This document shows, piece after piece, positions 9,903-20,225 of a stretch of 64,000 bases of DNA (position 1 is its first letter; each line of letters starts with the position of its first letter). Source of the stretch: Bacteroidales bacterium (GTDB taxonomy: Bacteria; Bacteroidota; Bacteroidia; Bacteroidales; Tenuifilaceae); NCBI GenBank assembly GCA_018056955.1, contig JAGPEQ010000001.1, forward strand, positions 104,392-168,391, given 5' to 3'. Position numbers and translations under genes: made by a program. The notes beneath the pieces were generated by a model. That model had not been told where the DNA came from, ran no database searches, and was given only the letters and a program-made list of their open reading frames with translations.

Positions 9903-10760
9903 TTAACTCACTCTCAGCAAATACGTTACCCCTAATATTATAGGCAATTCAAGGGCACAAAGGTACAAAATGTAATACAATAATGAAACCCTATGCTTTA
10001 TAAAGATTTTTACAAAGTAAAAATATCGATATAGTAAAGCGATTATAATCAACGCAATAGATATATAGATAAATACTATTCGTAAGGGCGGCATGGTATA
10101 GTTTGCTGCAAGCGATGTAGGTATAAGAAAGAGCATCAAAATTCTCAAATTCAAAGTATTGTGAAAATAGAGATAGTTAACCTGGCTTGCATTATTAGTA
10201 GCCAGCAATAAAGTTTTATGTAGTAGCCAAATCCAAATTCTGTAAAGTATAAGTGCAAGGGCGGGTAAAGCTAAAAAGAGTAAGGATCCCTGCATTGATC
10301 CTAAAAATTGCTCGAGTATAATATTAACTACAAATGTTATTGATATTATTGATAGGAAATCCAGTAAACGAGAAAGCTTAATAAAGGGCACGCTATAATC
10401 GTTAAGGGTTTTTTCAGCAATAAAATCGTAGAATAGTGATTGAATAAAAACTCTAAGATATTTTGCGTAACCTGCTATTATTGATGAAATTATCAGCATT
10501 GTAATAACCATGCTAATAAAATAAGCATTCGGAATTAAATGATTATGGTTAAGGGGTTTAGGTTCAATGGTGATGTTTGATTTAAATGAACTTGACTTAA
10601 AAACATTTGAACAAGAATCGGAAGTTAAAGGAAAATTATCGTGGATAGTATAAAGCTTTCCGGAATCGTACTTCTGGGTTAAATCCAAAAAGTTGTTGTA
10701 TAAATTATTAGCATTCTGGCTCGATTGAAAGGCTGACATAAATACAGAATATTTTTGCAA
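9903..10760 (-). CDS. DUF4271 integral membrane protein
   Basis: The 285-residue protein has a hydrophilic N-terminus (about 85 residues) and then six to seven predicted transmembrane segments, including PNAYFISMVITMLIISSIIA and PIILGVTYLLRV at the C-terminus. The layout and its position directly upstream of hemD match the Bacteroidota DUF4271 family. No biochemical function is known. Its start is 7 bp after the uvrC stop on the same strand, so uvrC, this gene and hemD may be one transcript. Confidence 0.78.
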   Translation of the reverse strand: MQKYSVFMSAFQSSQNANNLYNNFLDLTQKYDSGKLYTIHDNFPLTSDSCSNVFKSSSFKSNITIEPKPLNHNHLIPNAYFISMVITMLIISSIIAGYAKYLRVFIQSLFYDFIAEKTLNDYSVPFIKLSRLLDFLSIISITFVVNIILEQFLGSMQGSLLFLALPALALILYRIWIWLLHKTLLLATNNASQVNYLYFHNTLNLRILMLFLIPTSLAANYTMPPLRIVFIYISIALIIIALLYRYFYFVKIFIKHRVSLLYYILYLCALELPIILGVTYLLRVS

Positions 10761-10766
10761 AACTAC

Positions 10767-12563
10767 CTATATTTTTTTAAAGAACGACACGATATTGCTG
10801 GCTGTTTTTGCTCCAACCTCTTCCGAAAGCTCTTCAAGGGAGGCCATTTTTATATTTTCTAATGATTTAAAGCGGGTGTAAAGCTTAATAACGCTTTTCT
10901 TTCCTACACCAGGTATTGATTCCAGTATCGATGCTTCGTTCTTTTTTTCTCTTTTCTTTCTGTGAAATGTTATTCCAAACCTATGCGCTTCATCGCGAAT
11001 ATTCTGAATAAGCTTAAGGGACATTGAACGTTTATCGAGGTACAAGGGAGTTGTGTCGCCGGGTCGGTAAATTTCTTCAAGTCGCTTTGCTATACCAATT
11101 ATGGGAATATGCTCGATATGCAAATCTTTAAGGGTTTCATAGGCAGAACTTAGCTGTCCTTTACCACCATCAATGACAATTAAATTTGGCAAATTCTTTT
11201 TCTCTTCAATCAATCTTTTATACCTACGGTAAACAACCTCGCGCATGGAAGCAAAATCGTCAGGGCCGGTAACTGTTTTTACATTAAAATGCCTATACTC
11301 ACTTTTAGCGGGTTTTCCATTCTTAAACACAACGCAGGCCGAAACCGGATTAGTACCTTGTAGGTTCGAATTATCAAAACATTCAATAACCATTGGAAGT
11401 TCCGGTAGCTGTAAATCCTTCTTTAACTGCTCAAGGTATTTTAGGGCACGGGTTTGAGGATTTGCTCGTTCCTCACTTTTAATTAATTCCTTTATGTAAG
11501 CATCAGCATTTCGTAGGCTAAGCTTTAAAAGCTTAAGCTTTTCACCCTGTTTTGGAATGTGATACTTTATATTGGACAGCTGGTATGCAGGGTTAATATT
11601 TACAAGAAAAGTAGTAGATTTTAGGTTAAGCCTCTCCTTAATCTCTAGAATTGCCTGTGAAAAAATATCATCAATAGGCTCATCAACAATATTTTTGATT
11701 TGTAAATTATACGATTGAACTACCACGCCACTGTTTACCTTTAAGTAGTTAACAACAGCAAAACCTTCGCTCTCTTGAATTGTAAAAATATCAGCAGTGT
11801 TTATTCCCTTTGAAATTACAGAACTTTTGGCCTGGAAATTTTGTAACAGTCTAAGCCTTTCCTTAAGCAATGCAGCCTGTTCAAATTTTAGCTCCTGAGC
11901 GGCTTTGGTCATTTCGGCTGTTATTAGGCGGAGCACCTCGTTAAGGTCACCTTCAAGAATTTTTTTTATAGCATTAATGTTGCTTAAATAATCGTTTTCC
12001 TTTTGATTTCCGATACAAGGCGCTAAACAATTTCCAATCTGATACTCTAAGCAAGCTTTAAATTTTCCAGAGGCAATATTACTTTGAGTTAAGTTTAGCT
12101 CACAGGCACGAATGGGAAAAAGCTGCCGAATTAAATCAAGTAATGCTTTAAGTAAACGACCCGATGTATATGGTCCATAATATATTGATCCATCGTTCTC
12201 GTATCGACGCGTGGTTGTTACACGGGGAAAAGGCTCGTTTTTAATTACAATCCATGGGTAGGTTTTATCGTCGCGCAAAAGAATGTTATACTTGGGCTGA
12301 TGTTTTTTTATAAGTATATTCTCGAGTATGAGCGCATCGGATTCTGAGTTTACTACAATATACTTTAAATCGGCCACCCTTGAAACCAACGCCCTTACTT
12401 TTGCTGAGTCATACTGGGAACGGTTAAAATAAGACGATACTCGCTTTCGAAGATTCTTGGCCTTGCCAATATAAATTATTTTGCCTGTTGAGTCGAAAAA
12501 TTGGTAAACCCCAGGCAAATCGGGTAAAGATGATAAATAGGATATGCTCGAAAGGTTTTCCAT
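10767..12563 (-). CDS. uvrC: Excinuclease ABC subunit C
   Basis: The 598-residue protein has an N-terminal GIY-YIG nuclease (GVYQFFDSTGKIIYIGKAKNLRKRV, near 18-45), a cysteine patch (ACELN... KACLEYQIGNCLAPCIG), a UVR segment near 200-240, and the RNase-H-like second nuclease with ECFDNSNLQGTNPVSACVVF and LPNLIVIDGGKGQLSSA. C-terminal helix-hairpin-helix motifs follow (ESIPGVGKKSVIKLYTRF). It makes the dual incisions in nucleotide excision repair with UvrA/B. Length is normal. Six bases separate it from ade upstream. Confidence 0.97.
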   Translation of the reverse strand: MENLSSISYLSSLPDLPGVYQFFDSTGKIIYIGKAKNLRKRVSSYFNRSQYDSAKVRALVSRVADLKYIVVNSESDALILENILIKKHQPKYNILLRDDKTYPWIVIKNEPFPRVTTTRRYENDGSIYYGPYTSGRLLKALLDLIRQLFPIRACELNLTQSNIASGKFKACLEYQIGNCLAPCIGNQKENDYLSNINAIKKILEGDLNEVLRLITAEMTKAAQELKFEQAALLKERLRLLQNFQAKSSVISKGINTADIFTIQESEGFAVVNYLKVNSGVVVQSYNLQIKNIVDEPIDDIFSQAILEIKERLNLKSTTFLVNINPAYQLSNIKYHIPKQGEKLKLLKLSLRNADAYIKELIKSEERANPQTRALKYLEQLKKDLQLPELPMVIECFDNSNLQGTNPVSACVVFKNGKPAKSEYRHFNVKTVTGPDDFASMREVVYRRYKRLIEEKKNLPNLIVIDGGKGQLSSAYETLKDLHIEHIPIIGIAKRLEEIYRPGDTTPLYLDKRSMSLKLIQNIRDEAHRFGITFHRKKREKKNEASILESIPGVGKKSVIKLYTRFKSLENIKMASLEELSEEVGAKTASNIVSFFKKI

Positions 12564-12568
12564 TTACA

Positions 12569-14188
12569 TCATTCCGCAAAAATGGAGGTTAAGCTAAACC
12601 TATCAACATCAAACAGTCCAGCTGGAGTTAACTTTAAATGTGGTATTACCGATAGCGACATAAATGCCATTGTCATAAATGGCGCATGGAGCTTACATCC
12701 ATCGGCCTTAAGTTTTTTGTTAATCAGTGAGTACTCCTTAGCAGCATCGCTCACATCAACATTTGTCATTAAACCAAAAAACGGCAAGGCCAAACCCATA
12801 GTCTCATTTCCATCATAGTAGCACATTCCACCCCTATTTTTAATTATATAGTCTATAGCTCGCACTATGCTGTCGTCGTTTGCGCCTATGGCGACAATAT
12901 GATGACTATCGTGGGCAATACTTGCTGCAATGGCACCTTTCCTCATTCCAAAACCATTGATAAGCCCAACCCCTATATTGTTTGGGTTGTATCGACTTAG
13001 CACAACAATTTTTAGAATATCTTTATCAAAATCGTAGCCAGAACCGGGTACAGATGTTTTTAAGGTTTCGGTGATCAACTCGCCTTCAATCACCTTAATA
13101 ACCTTTACCGGTTTGCCAGAAGGAAAATCTAGCTTGATTTTTTGATGATCAAAGTGATTTGGAAAGCTAAACAACGGGGGTTTAACGGCATAATCTTCCT
13201 CAAAATTGGTTACATTAACACCTTTAATATAGGTAGATAATACATTAAAGTCATTTAGGTTGTCAACAACTATAAAATCGGCCGGTTGGCCCACCTGCAA
13301 CAATCCAACATTTAACCTATAGTGGTTAACGGGGTTAACCGAAGCAACCTGCAGCACATCAAAAATATCATATCCTAGCGCAATAGCTTTGCGTACATGC
13401 TTATTTATATGCCCGCCCATTAACTCATCGGGGTGACAATCGTCAGTGCAGAACATAGCCATACTTGGGTTTTGCCCAATTATTGGATGTAGGGCATCAA
13501 AATTTTTAGCGGCGCTACCCTCTCGAATCAGAACCTTCATCCCAAGTTCAATTTTTTTCTTAGCCTCTTCAAGGGTAAAACATTCGTGATCGGTAGTAAT
13601 ACCGGCTGAAACATATTTGGTAAGATTTTCACCGCTCAATCCCGGAGCATGACCGTCAATGGGTTTATTCCTTGCTTTGGCTTCGCTTAGTATTGAATGA
13701 ACTTCAGTATTACCATTAATAACTCCGGGAAAATTCATCATTTCGGCAAGGTGGGTAACCTCAGGTAAGTCTAGAAGTTTTGCAACCTCTCTAGAAGTAA
13801 AGGGTTCAAAACACTCATCCACGGGCGATGCAGGCACACACGATGGCGCTCCAAAAAAGAATTTTAGTTTGGATTGTCTTGCATTCTCTATCATAAAGCG
13901 TACTCCTTCAATCCCTGCTACATTTGCCACTTCGTGAGGATCGGCAACCACTGCCACAGTTCCATTTTTAATTGCAGCCTGTGCAAACCTAGTAGGCACA
14001 AGCAATGAACTTTCAATATGCACATGCGAATCGACAAATCCAGGAATTATATAAACATTTTCAGCGTCCAAGGATTCATCAATTTGGGTAATTACACCAT
14101 CCTGAAAGTATATTTTAGCGTTTACAGTTCTACGACCGATAGGGTCAACCAATTTTCCCGAGATTGAATTCGAATTCTTCATAAACAT
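12569..14188 (-). CDS. ade: Adenine deaminase
   Basis: The 539-residue amidohydrolase has the metal motif GFVDSHVHIESSLLVP, then VADPHEVANVAG, HAPGLSGENL, TDDCHPDELM and the C-terminal ade-specific SIAHDSHHIVAIGAND. These match the Ade family, which deaminates adenine to hypoxanthine for purine salvage. An in-frame ATG two codons later (14182) is an alternative start. Upstream is the 141 bp gap that holds both parS palindromes. Confidence 0.94.
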   Translation of the reverse strand: MFMKNSNSISGKLVDPIGRRTVNAKIYFQDGVITQIDESLDAENVYIIPGFVDSHVHIESSLLVPTRFAQAAIKNGTVAVVADPHEVANVAGIEGVRFMIENARQSKLKFFFGAPSCVPASPVDECFEPFTSREVAKLLDLPEVTHLAEMMNFPGVINGNTEVHSILSEAKARNKPIDGHAPGLSGENLTKYVSAGITTDHECFTLEEAKKKIELGMKVLIREGSAAKNFDALHPIIGQNPSMAMFCTDDCHPDELMGGHINKHVRKAIALGYDIFDVLQVASVNPVNHYRLNVGLLQVGQPADFIVVDNLNDFNVLSTYIKGVNVTNFEEDYAVKPPLFSFPNHFDHQKIKLDFPSGKPVKVIKVIEGELITETLKTSVPGSGYDFDKDILKIVVLSRYNPNNIGVGLINGFGMRKGAIAASIAHDSHHIVAIGANDDSIVRAIDYIIKNRGGMCYYDGNETMGLALPFFGLMTNVDVSDAAKEYSLINKKLKADGCKLHAPFMTMAFMSLSVIPHLKLTPAGLFDVDRFSLTSIFAE

Positions 14189-14222
14189 CCAATTAATGTT
14201 TTACTTAAACTTTTTGTTAAAT

Positions 14223-14238
14223 TGTTCCACGTGGAACA
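14223..14238. other. parS: parS (ParB-binding palindrome), copy 1
   Basis: A perfect 16-bp palindrome, TGTTCCACGTGGAACA, matches the chromosomal parS consensus (TGTTnCACGTGnAACA). An identical copy lies 91 bp away at 14314. parS nucleates ParB-CTP spreading for chromosome segregation and usually lies near oriC. Confidence 0.88.
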
Positions 14239-14313
14239 CTTTAATGAAATATCTTAATACACTAATAATTATATACTTATGGTTTTTGAAATGTTTATGT
14301 TAAAACAAAAAAT

Positions 14314-14329
14314 TGTTCCACGTGGAACA
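14314..14329. other. parS: parS (ParB-binding palindrome), copy 2
   Basis: The same 16-bp palindrome, TGTTCCACGTGGAACA, directly abuts the TGA of mnmG (14330-14332). Both copies sit in the ade-mnmG gap, flanked by AT-rich sequence with no ORF. Confidence 0.88.
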
Positions 14330-16186
14330 TCACCTTCCAAAGTATACCAATAATACATTAATATCGCTAGGAGAAATTCCGGGTATTCGTTTTGCCTGAG
14401 CGATAGTTTTGGGTTTTATGCTTGTTAACTTTATCCTGGCTTCGGTGCTTAATGAGTTAAGCTGATTAAAATCAAAATCGTCGGGTATTTTAATATGTTC
14501 CAATCGATTTATTTTTTCTGCAATTATTTTTTCTTTTTCAATGTAGCCACTATACTTAATTTTTATTTCTGCGCCGTTTATGGCTTCATAATCGTATGAG
14601 TCGATATTTATTTTGAGGTGCTCAAGTGTTGGTTTAAGCGATATTTCGGGACGTAAAACAATATCGTAGAGCTTTCTTTTTTGTGTAATTTTTGCTGAAT
14701 TATTTGAGGTAAGGTATTCGTTTATATCGCTAGGCGATACAGAATATTCTTTAACGAGTTGATTCAGCTCCTCAATGCTTTTAATCTTGTTTTCGAGCCG
14801 TTTTACATCGTTTTCGTCAACCATATTATACTTTGCTGCAATTGGCGTTAACCTTTCATCGGCATTGTCTTGGCGAATTAGTATGCGGTATTCGGCTCGG
14901 CTGGTAAACATTCTGTAGGGTTCATCAACACCTTTTGTTACCAAATCATCAATCAACACTCCGATGTAAGCTTCGTCTCGGCTGAGCTGAAAGTTTTCTT
15001 GGATATCATTTGCCCTTAAGTGTGCATTTGCTCCTGCAATTAAACCCTGACCTGCTGCTTCCTCGTATCCTGTTGTACCATTAATTTGTCCAGCGAAAAA
15101 CAAGTTCTGAACTATTTTAGTTTCTAAAGTATGTTTTAGCTGTGTTGGATCAAAATAATCGTATTCAATTGCATAGCCAGGTCGAAGAATATGAACATTC
15201 TCAAAACCGGGAATTGATTTTAAAGCTTTGTACTGAATATCTACTGGCAGCGATGACGAAAAACCATTTAAGTACATCTCATAGGTAAAAACACCTTCGG
15301 GCTCCAAAAATAGTTGGTGTGATGTTTTTTCGGCAAAGGTGTGCACTTTGTCCTCAATGCTTGGACAGTAACGAGGTCCTATGCCCTTTATTTTACCAGT
15401 AAACAGGGGCGATTGATCAAACCCCTCTCGTAAAATATTATGTACAACCTGATTTGTGTTAACGATGTAGCAATGCTTACGTGGTAGTTTTGAAAAATAA
15501 TCGGGGTTGAATGAAAATTTAGATAATTCTTGCGATTCTTGTATAGTCAGTTTACTATAATTAACGGTTCTACCATCAATTCTTACAGGTGTACCTGTTT
15601 TCATTCTCCCGGTTGTGAAACCAAGTTTTACTAGACGCTCAGTTAAGCCTTGTGAGTTTAGTTCACCTATACGTCCACCGGTAAAATTGACGTTTCCAAC
15701 GTGTATCTTACCGTTTAAAAAGGTTCCATTTGTTAAAACAACAGTCTTACACTTAACTGTTTGATTTGTCTTAGTAATTATACCCTCTACTCGGTTTTCG
15801 TTTACAATTAAATCAATTACTTCATCCTGCCATAAATACAGATTAGGTATCGATTCAAGATATTTTCGCCATTCAATTGAAAAGAGCATTCTGTCAGCTT
15901 GAGCGCGTGGACTCCACATGGCTGGTCCTTTGCTCTGATTAAGCATTCTGAAATGTAGGGTTGTAAGGTCAGTCACTTTTGCTGTATATCCACCAAGTGC
16001 ATCAATTTCTCTAACAATCTGACCTTTTGCAATTCCACCAATAGCAGGATTACAGCTCATTTGGGCTAACTTAGTAAGATCCATTGAAACTAAAAGTGTC
16101 CGGGAGCCCATTTTTGCAGCAATAGCAGCTGCTTCACATCCTGCATGCCCACCTCCAACAACAACAACATCAAAGGCTAATTCCAT
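14330..16186 (-). CDS. mnmG: tRNA uridine-5-carboxymethylaminomethyl modification enzyme MnmG
   Basis: The 618-residue protein has the FAD dinucleotide-binding motif [13 protein letters not shown] at the N-terminus, the family signatures [21 protein letters not shown] and [24 protein letters not shown], and [20 protein letters not shown]-terminal helical MnmE-interacting domain ends ...[15 protein letters not shown]. With MnmE it installs cmnm5U at the wobble position of tRNAs. Its start overlaps the end of ybeY by 10 bp. mnmG is commonly origin-proximal, and parS follows its stop. Confidence 0.97.
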   Translation of the reverse strand: MELAFDVVVVGGGHAGCEAAAIAAKMGSRTLLVSMDLTKLAQMSCNPAIGGIAKGQIVREIDALGGYTAKVTDLTTLHFRMLNQSKGPAMWSPRAQADRMLFSIEWRKYLESIPNLYLWQDEVIDLIVNENRVEGIITKTNQTVKCKTVVLTNGTFLNGKIHVGNVNFTGGRIGELNSQGLTERLVKLGFTTGRMKTGTPVRIDGRTVNYSKLTIQESQELSKFSFNPDYFSKLPRKHCYIVNTNQVVHNILREGFDQSPLFTGKIKGIGPRYCPSIEDKVHTFAEKTSHQLFLEPEGVFTYEMYLNGFSSSLPVDIQYKALKSIPGFENVHILRPGYAIEYDYFDPTQLKHTLETKIVQNLFFAGQINGTTGYEEAAGQGLIAGANAHLRANDIQENFQLSRDEAYIGVLIDDLVTKGVDEPYRMFTSRAEYRILIRQDNADERLTPIAAKYNMVDENDVKRLENKIKSIEELNQLVKEYSVSPSDINEYLTSNNSAKITQKRKLYDIVLRPEISLKPTLEHLKINIDSYDYEAINGAEIKIKYSGYIEKEKIIAEKINRLEHIKIPDDFDFNQLNSLSTEARIKLTSIKPKTIAQAKRIPGISPSDINVLLVYFGR

Positions 16187-16614
16187 TTTGAGTAGAAAAT
16201 TTTTAAAGCCCAGTTCTCCTTTTCTCTAATTTCCTTCTTTTGCTCCTCTGTAGAATCGTCAAATCCTAGCAAATGTAATATTCCGTGAACAATTACCCTG
16301 TGTAATTCATTTTCGAAGGTAACATTGTAGTCCTTTGCATTAGTCTTTACGGTATCGACTGAAATAACAATATCACCAGAAATTGAATTTTCTGTACAGT
16401 AGTTGAAAGTAATTATATCAGTATAATAGTTATGAGCTAAATACTTTTTATTGATTTCAAGTATTTCAGTATCGTCAGTAAAATAGAAGTTAATATCACC
16501 AACTGATTTCTTAAACTCTTTTTCAATAATATAAATTATCCACTTTTTTATTTTGTTTTTATTGGATATCCTATTTGAGATGGATGGTGTTTTATATGAA
16601 AAAAAAATAGCCAT
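16177..16614 (-). CDS. ybeY: Endoribonuclease YbeY (16S rRNA maturation)
   Basis: The 145-residue protein has TDIITFNY and GDIVISVDT upstream of the metal motif [17 protein letters not shown]. Two histidines of the canonical H-x3-H-x5-H are present. The third is replaced by Asp (GFDD instead of GYDH), a variation also seen in other Bacteroidota. YbeY acts in 16S rRNA 3' processing and ribosome quality control. The stop of the upstream RsbW-like gene and this ATG share one base (TAATG), and its 3' end overlaps mnmG, so the three genes form an operon. Confidence 0.93.
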   Translation of the reverse strand: MAIFFSYKTPSISNRISNKNKIKKWIIYIIEKEFKKSVGDINFYFTDDTEILEINKKYLAHNYYTDIITFNYCTENSISGDIVISVDTVKTNAKDYNVTFENELHRVIVHGILHLLGFDDSTEEQKKEIREKENWALKIFYSKWN

Positions 16615-17009
16615 TAAATATTAAAAGTCATTTTTACTGTTGTTCCGTTGTTCTCAAAAGCAATTTCATCAGACAACTTTTTCATAAGAAACACACCTCG
16701 GCCCGAAATGTTTTCAATGTTTTCCGGAATAGTTGGATCCGGAATTGTATTTGGATCGAAACCTTTTCCCTGGTCAGAAATTGTTATGCATACTTTAGTA
16801 TCGCATATTTTTATATTTACCTTAACAACTTTTTTCTCGTCAAGTTTATTGCCATGAACAATAGCATTATTTACACCCTCGATAGCAGCAATTAATATTT
16901 TTCCATACACATCGGGTGTTAAAGTAAGTTTTTCTGTTATTTCATCAATAGTTTTTTCGATTAAACTAATTTGCTCTAGCTTGCTTGGAATTGTAATTGT
17001 TCGTTCCAT
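16614..17009 (-). CDS. RsbW-like anti-sigma factor / GHKL serine kinase
   Basis: The 131-residue protein is a single HATPase_c_2 domain: the N box AAIEGVNNAIVHGNK, the G1 box SDQGKGFDPNTIPDPT and the G2 box GRGVFLMKKL. These are typical of RsbW/SpoIIAB-type kinases that bind a sigma factor or phosphorylate an STAS antagonist. No STAS or sigma gene is adjacent. SpoIIE-type phosphatases such as the one at 2608 are the usual counterpart, but linkage is inference. A TAATTTTG -7 box lies about 50 bp upstream. Confidence 0.85.
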   Translation of the reverse strand: MERTITIPSKLEQISLIEKTIDEITEKLTLTPDVYGKILIAAIEGVNNAIVHGNKLDEKKVVKVNIKICDTKVCITISDQGKGFDPNTIPDPTIPENIENISGRGVFLMKKLSDEIAFENNGTTVKMTFNI

Positions 17010-17059
17010 GGCTTTTAGGTTGTTATTTTTTTATACTTTATTTTTTAGTAAAGGTTACG

Positions 17060-17067
17060 CAAAATTA
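17060..17067 (-). promoter_or_regulatory. Candidate -7 box for rsbW-like/ybeY/mnmG operon
   Basis: The minus strand reads TAATTTTG, matching the Bacteroidota -7 consensus TAnnTTTG, 51 bp before the ATG at 17009. I see no good -33 TTTG at the right distance. Confidence 0.35.
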
Positions 17068-17084
17068 TGAAAAAAATGATTTTA

Positions 17085-18269
17085 CTAAAATTTCAACCAG
17101 TCTAACGGATTTTCAGGTTCCTTCTCATTCCATATCTCAAAGTGTAAAACAAGTGTATTATCGGTTTGTTTCATTACACTTCCCAAATTATCGCCAGCAT
17201 TTACAAGCTGTCCTACTTTTACACTTACTTCACTAAGATTAGAGTAAACGCTTAAATATTCACCATGCCTAATAATAATAGCCCTTCCCCCATATGGAAC
17301 ATTAAATATTTTTTTAACCTCTCCTCTGTGAATTGCTTGAACCGTTGAAGAATTGTTAAGTATTAAATCGATTCCGTTATTCTTTACTTTTACATTTTTA
17401 AGTATTGGGTGATTGCTCTCTCCAAAGTAGTTTAAAACGTTGCTATTTAATGCAGGTGGTGGTAATTTTCCTTTGTTCTCCTTGAAAATATTACTTAATT
17501 CATTATATCTCTTAGCATTTTCTTTATTCATAGATTTTAGAGCTCTTGCATTCTCTTCAATTATTCTTTTAATTTCATTATCAATTAATGCTAATGCTTT
17601 TTTCTTATTGGAAATTTCTTTAGTTAACTCAATTTTCTTTTTCTCTAAATCCTTTTTAGTTGCTTCTAATTCATTTTTTTCCTTATTTAGAGTAGTTATC
17701 GTTTTTTGGTATTCATTCTCCTTAAGTTTTAGTTCTTTTAAAAAAAGCACATAGTTTGACCTCTTCTGTTCTAATTCAATCTTATTTTCATTAAGTAATG
17801 ATATTTGTTGATTGAAATAATTAACAAGATTTTTATACATTTTAAGGCGGGTATAAGCTTGATTTATACTACTTGATGAAAGTAGAAGTATTAATAAATC
17901 ATTTTTCCTCTTTAACTTTTTAAAGTATGATTTATAAATTCTAATTAATTCATTTCTTCGAGTATCAATAAGAGTAGATAAACTATCAACTTGTGAGGTA
18001 GTCTCAGTTAGGTTTTTCGAAATTTCTGTTATTTGATTTTTTATATTTATAAGTAACCTGTTTTGTAACTCAATAGATTTTAATTTTAAGGTTAACTCGT
18101 TAATTGTAGCTTTTTTTGATTTATTAATTATATCGATCTGTTTATTGTTATCGTCTATTTGTTTTAGTATTTCCTTTTTTTGATTATTCAAAATATCTAT
18201 TTTATTCTGTGAAAAGGTAAAATTCACAGAAAAAAGAAAAACTAAAACTAAATTTATTATAACTTTCAT
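17085..18269 (-). CDS. EnvC-like murein hydrolase activator (coiled coil + degenerate LytM/M23)
   Basis: The 394-residue protein has a signal peptide (residues 1-20, FLFSVNFTFSQ), a long coiled coil (about 25-255, Lys/Glu/Asn-rich) and a C-terminal LytM fold (about 285-392) with GGRAIIIRHGEYLSVYSNL and TLVLHFEIWNE. The Zn-binding H-x3-D at the domain start reads NNGIDL without His, and the expected HL after the Tyr motif is NL. The active site is therefore incomplete, as in E. coli EnvC, which activates amidases rather than cutting peptidoglycan itself. The role in division-septum splitting is inferred from family. Its ATG shares one base with the dut stop (TAATG). Confidence 0.87.
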   Translation of the reverse strand: MKVIINLVLVFLFSVNFTFSQNKIDILNNQKKEILKQIDDNNKQIDIINKSKKATINELTLKLKSIELQNRLLINIKNQITEISKNLTETTSQVDSLSTLIDTRRNELIRIYKSYFKKLKRKNDLLILLLSSSSINQAYTRLKMYKNLVNYFNQQISLLNENKIELEQKRSNYVLFLKELKLKENEYQKTITTLNKEKNELEATKKDLEKKKIELTKEISNKKKALALIDNEIKRIIEENARALKSMNKENAKRYNELSNIFKENKGKLPPPALNSNVLNYFGESNHPILKNVKVKNNGIDLILNNSSTVQAIHRGEVKKIFNVPYGGRAIIIRHGEYLSVYSNLSEVSVKVGQLVNAGDNLGSVMKQTDNTLVLHFEIWNEKEPENPLDWLKF

Positions 18270-18706
18270 TATTTATGACCAGTTGATCCAAAACCGCCTG
18301 CACCCCTGTCGGTTTCAGAAATTTTGTTTACGTTTTCAAAAGATACTTTTTCATACCTTGTAAAAACCATCTGACAAATCCTTTCGCCTGGTTCAATGGT
18401 AACAATATCATTGCTTAAATTTACAACAATAACTCCAATTTCACCACGGTAATCGGAATCGATAGTGCCAGGAGTGTTTAGTATAGATAAACCTTTTTTT
18501 AAAGCCATACCGCTCCTAGGGCGGATCTGGGCTTCAATACCAACAGGTAATTCAATAAAAAGTCCTGTAGGTATTAATTTTCTTTCTAATGGCTTTAAAT
18601 TTATTGGCTCCTCGATAAATGCTTTTAAATCGACACCGCTGGAATGCTCAGTAGCATATGTAGGGTTATCGAACGTTGATTTGTTAAGAATTTTAACTAT
18701 CTCCAT
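18269..18706 (-). CDS. dut: dUTP diphosphatase
   Basis: The 145-residue trimeric dUTPase has all five motifs in order: [36 protein letters not shown] (with the catalytic region), GERICQMVF and the C-terminal P-loop-like [11 protein letters not shown]. It hydrolyses dUTP to dUMP, limiting uracil incorporation. It overlaps the upstream flippase gene by 10 bp and the EnvC-like gene by one base, so these three genes are co-transcribed. Confidence 0.97.
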   Translation of the reverse strand: MEIVKILNKSTFDNPTYATEHSSGVDLKAFIEEPINLKPLERKLIPTGLFIELPVGIEAQIRPRSGMALKKGLSILNTPGTIDSDYRGEIGVIVVNLSNDIVTIEPGERICQMVFTRYEKVSFENVNKISETDRGAGGFGSTGHK

Positions 18707-20148
18707 AAAGTAATTTTTATGTTTTCTTTCTTAATGAATTTGTAAATAAATAAACCAATTAAAATATTAGCTGCTATTAGTGAAAAATAGGGTTTTAAGA
18801 ATACCAATAATAAAGTTCCAGATAAAGTAATGAATAATATAAAAATAATATAAAATTTTATGTTTTTAGTTTCGAACGAAACAAATCCAGATGTTCTACC
18901 ATCGCTATAACTCATAATAGTCATAGTTACATATGTGATTAAACGGCTAAGAGCAGCACCATAAATGCCAATTATTGGAATAAGTATTATATTAGAAAAT
19001 ATAGTTATAATTGATCCAATAACAGTGTACTTTAAACCATAAATAGTTTTATCAGCAAGCTTATACCAAAAGGAAAGGTTAAAGAATAGACCATAAAAAA
19101 TATTTGCTAAAAGTAATATAGGTACTATATAAAGCGATTCACGATAATTTTTGCCAATAAAAAACTTTAGTATTGGTAAATTAAAGGTTATTAGGAGGGA
19201 TATAACAATTGAAAAGATTAGAAAATACTTAAATGACTTTCCAAAAAGCTTATTGTGGTCCTGACTTCCTGAAGATTTAAAGAAAAAAGGCTCAGCAGCA
19301 AAACGATACATTTGTACGAAAAGTACTAAAAGTACAGCTAGTTTAACACAAGCACCATATATCCCTAATTGGTAAAGCGAGTCGACACTTTTAGGTAATA
19401 AGTACTTGATAAAAAGTCTATCGAAAGCCTCGTTGGTAGTACCGGATAATCCGGCTAATAAAATAGGGAAAGAATACCAAATAAGTTCTTTCATCAAACT
19501 TTTATCGATTCTAATTTTTGGGAAACCAGTAAAATAGGTAACCAATACAAAAACAACAATGTTCTGTATAAAGTTAGATAGGAATACATAAAACAAAAGG
19601 TCGATATGTGGGAATAAATTTTTTAAGTATGAGGGTTTAAGAACCAGGTAAAAAATAATATTTAACAATACATTTATGGCAACACCGGTAATTTTAATAA
19701 ACGAAAATACAAGGGGTCTATTCTGGTTTCTAAGTTTGGCAAAAGGTAAAGCGGTGATGGAATCGAGCGATACGATTGCTGCAGTAGTGATAATGTAAAT
19801 GGGTAAATACCCAGATCCTAATAAACTTGAAATTGAATCTGAAAAAAGGTAAGCAGCAATGAAAAAAATGGATGAAAGTGTTAGAACAAAAGTAAATGCA
19901 TTAGAATAAACCCGCTCATCATTTTTATACTTATTTACAAAACGGAAATAGCCAGTTTCCAAACCAAAGGTCAAGAATATTAGTAAAAAACTAATGTAAG
20001 CGTAAAACTCAGTAATTACACCGTACTGCCTAGGGTCTGTTAAAACGTTAGTGTGTATAGGAACAAGCAAGTAGTTTAGTAAACGAGGGACAATGGTACT
20101 TAATCCATATATAATTGACTGTGAATAAAGTTGTTTTACGGATGACAT
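18697..20148 (-). CDS. Wzx/MATE-type polysaccharide flippase
   Basis: About 483 residues from the preferred ATG at 20148; an ATG seven codons upstream gives a less typical MTFILGK lead. It has about 14 predicted transmembrane segments and the N-terminal pattern [31 protein letters not shown], seen in Bacteroidota lipopolysaccharide/polysaccharide biosynthesis proteins of the MOP superfamily. [16 protein letters not shown] near the C-terminus also fits. The substrate is probably an undecaprenyl-linked intermediate, but no glycosyltransferase cluster is adjacent. First gene of the flippase-dut-envC operon. Confidence 0.85.
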   Translation of the reverse strand: MSSVKQLYSQSIIYGLSTIVPRLLNYLLVPIHTNVLTDPRQYGVITEFYAYISFLLIFLTFGLETGYFRFVNKYKNDERVYSNAFTFVLTLSSIFFIAAYLFSDSISSLLGSGYLPIYIITTAAIVSLDSITALPFAKLRNQNRPLVFSFIKITGVAINVLLNIIFYLVLKPSYLKNLFPHIDLLFYVFLSNFIQNIVVFVLVTYFTGFPKIRIDKSLMKELIWYSFPILLAGLSGTTNEAFDRLFIKYLLPKSVDSLYQLGIYGACVKLAVLLVLFVQMYRFAAEPFFFKSSGSQDHNKLFGKSFKYFLIFSIVISLLITFNLPILKFFIGKNYRESLYIVPILLLANIFYGLFFNLSFWYKLADKTIYGLKYTVIGSIITIFSNIILIPIIGIYGAALSRLITYVTMTIMSYSDGRTSGFVSFETKNIKFYIIFILFITLSGTLLLVFLKPYFSLIAANILIGLFIYKFIKKENIKITLWR

Positions 20149-20184
20149 TTTTCCAAGTATGAATGTCAAAAGTATAATTTTTGG

Positions 20185-20192
20185 TATTTTTG
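20185..20192 (+). promoter_or_regulatory. Candidate -7 box for the cyclophilin gene
   Basis: TATTTTTG followed by CA matches TAnnTTTG and lies 33 bp before the ATG at 20226. No clear -33 element is seen. Confidence 0.4.
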
Positions 20193-20225
20193 CACAAGTA
20201 ACTATGAAAGATAAAAGTTAAAGCA

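Noticed and set aside
17440..17754. 104-residue hydrophobic plus-strand ORF
   Set aside because: Antisense shadow of the Lys-rich coiled coil of the EnvC-like gene, which gives Phe/Leu-rich translation.
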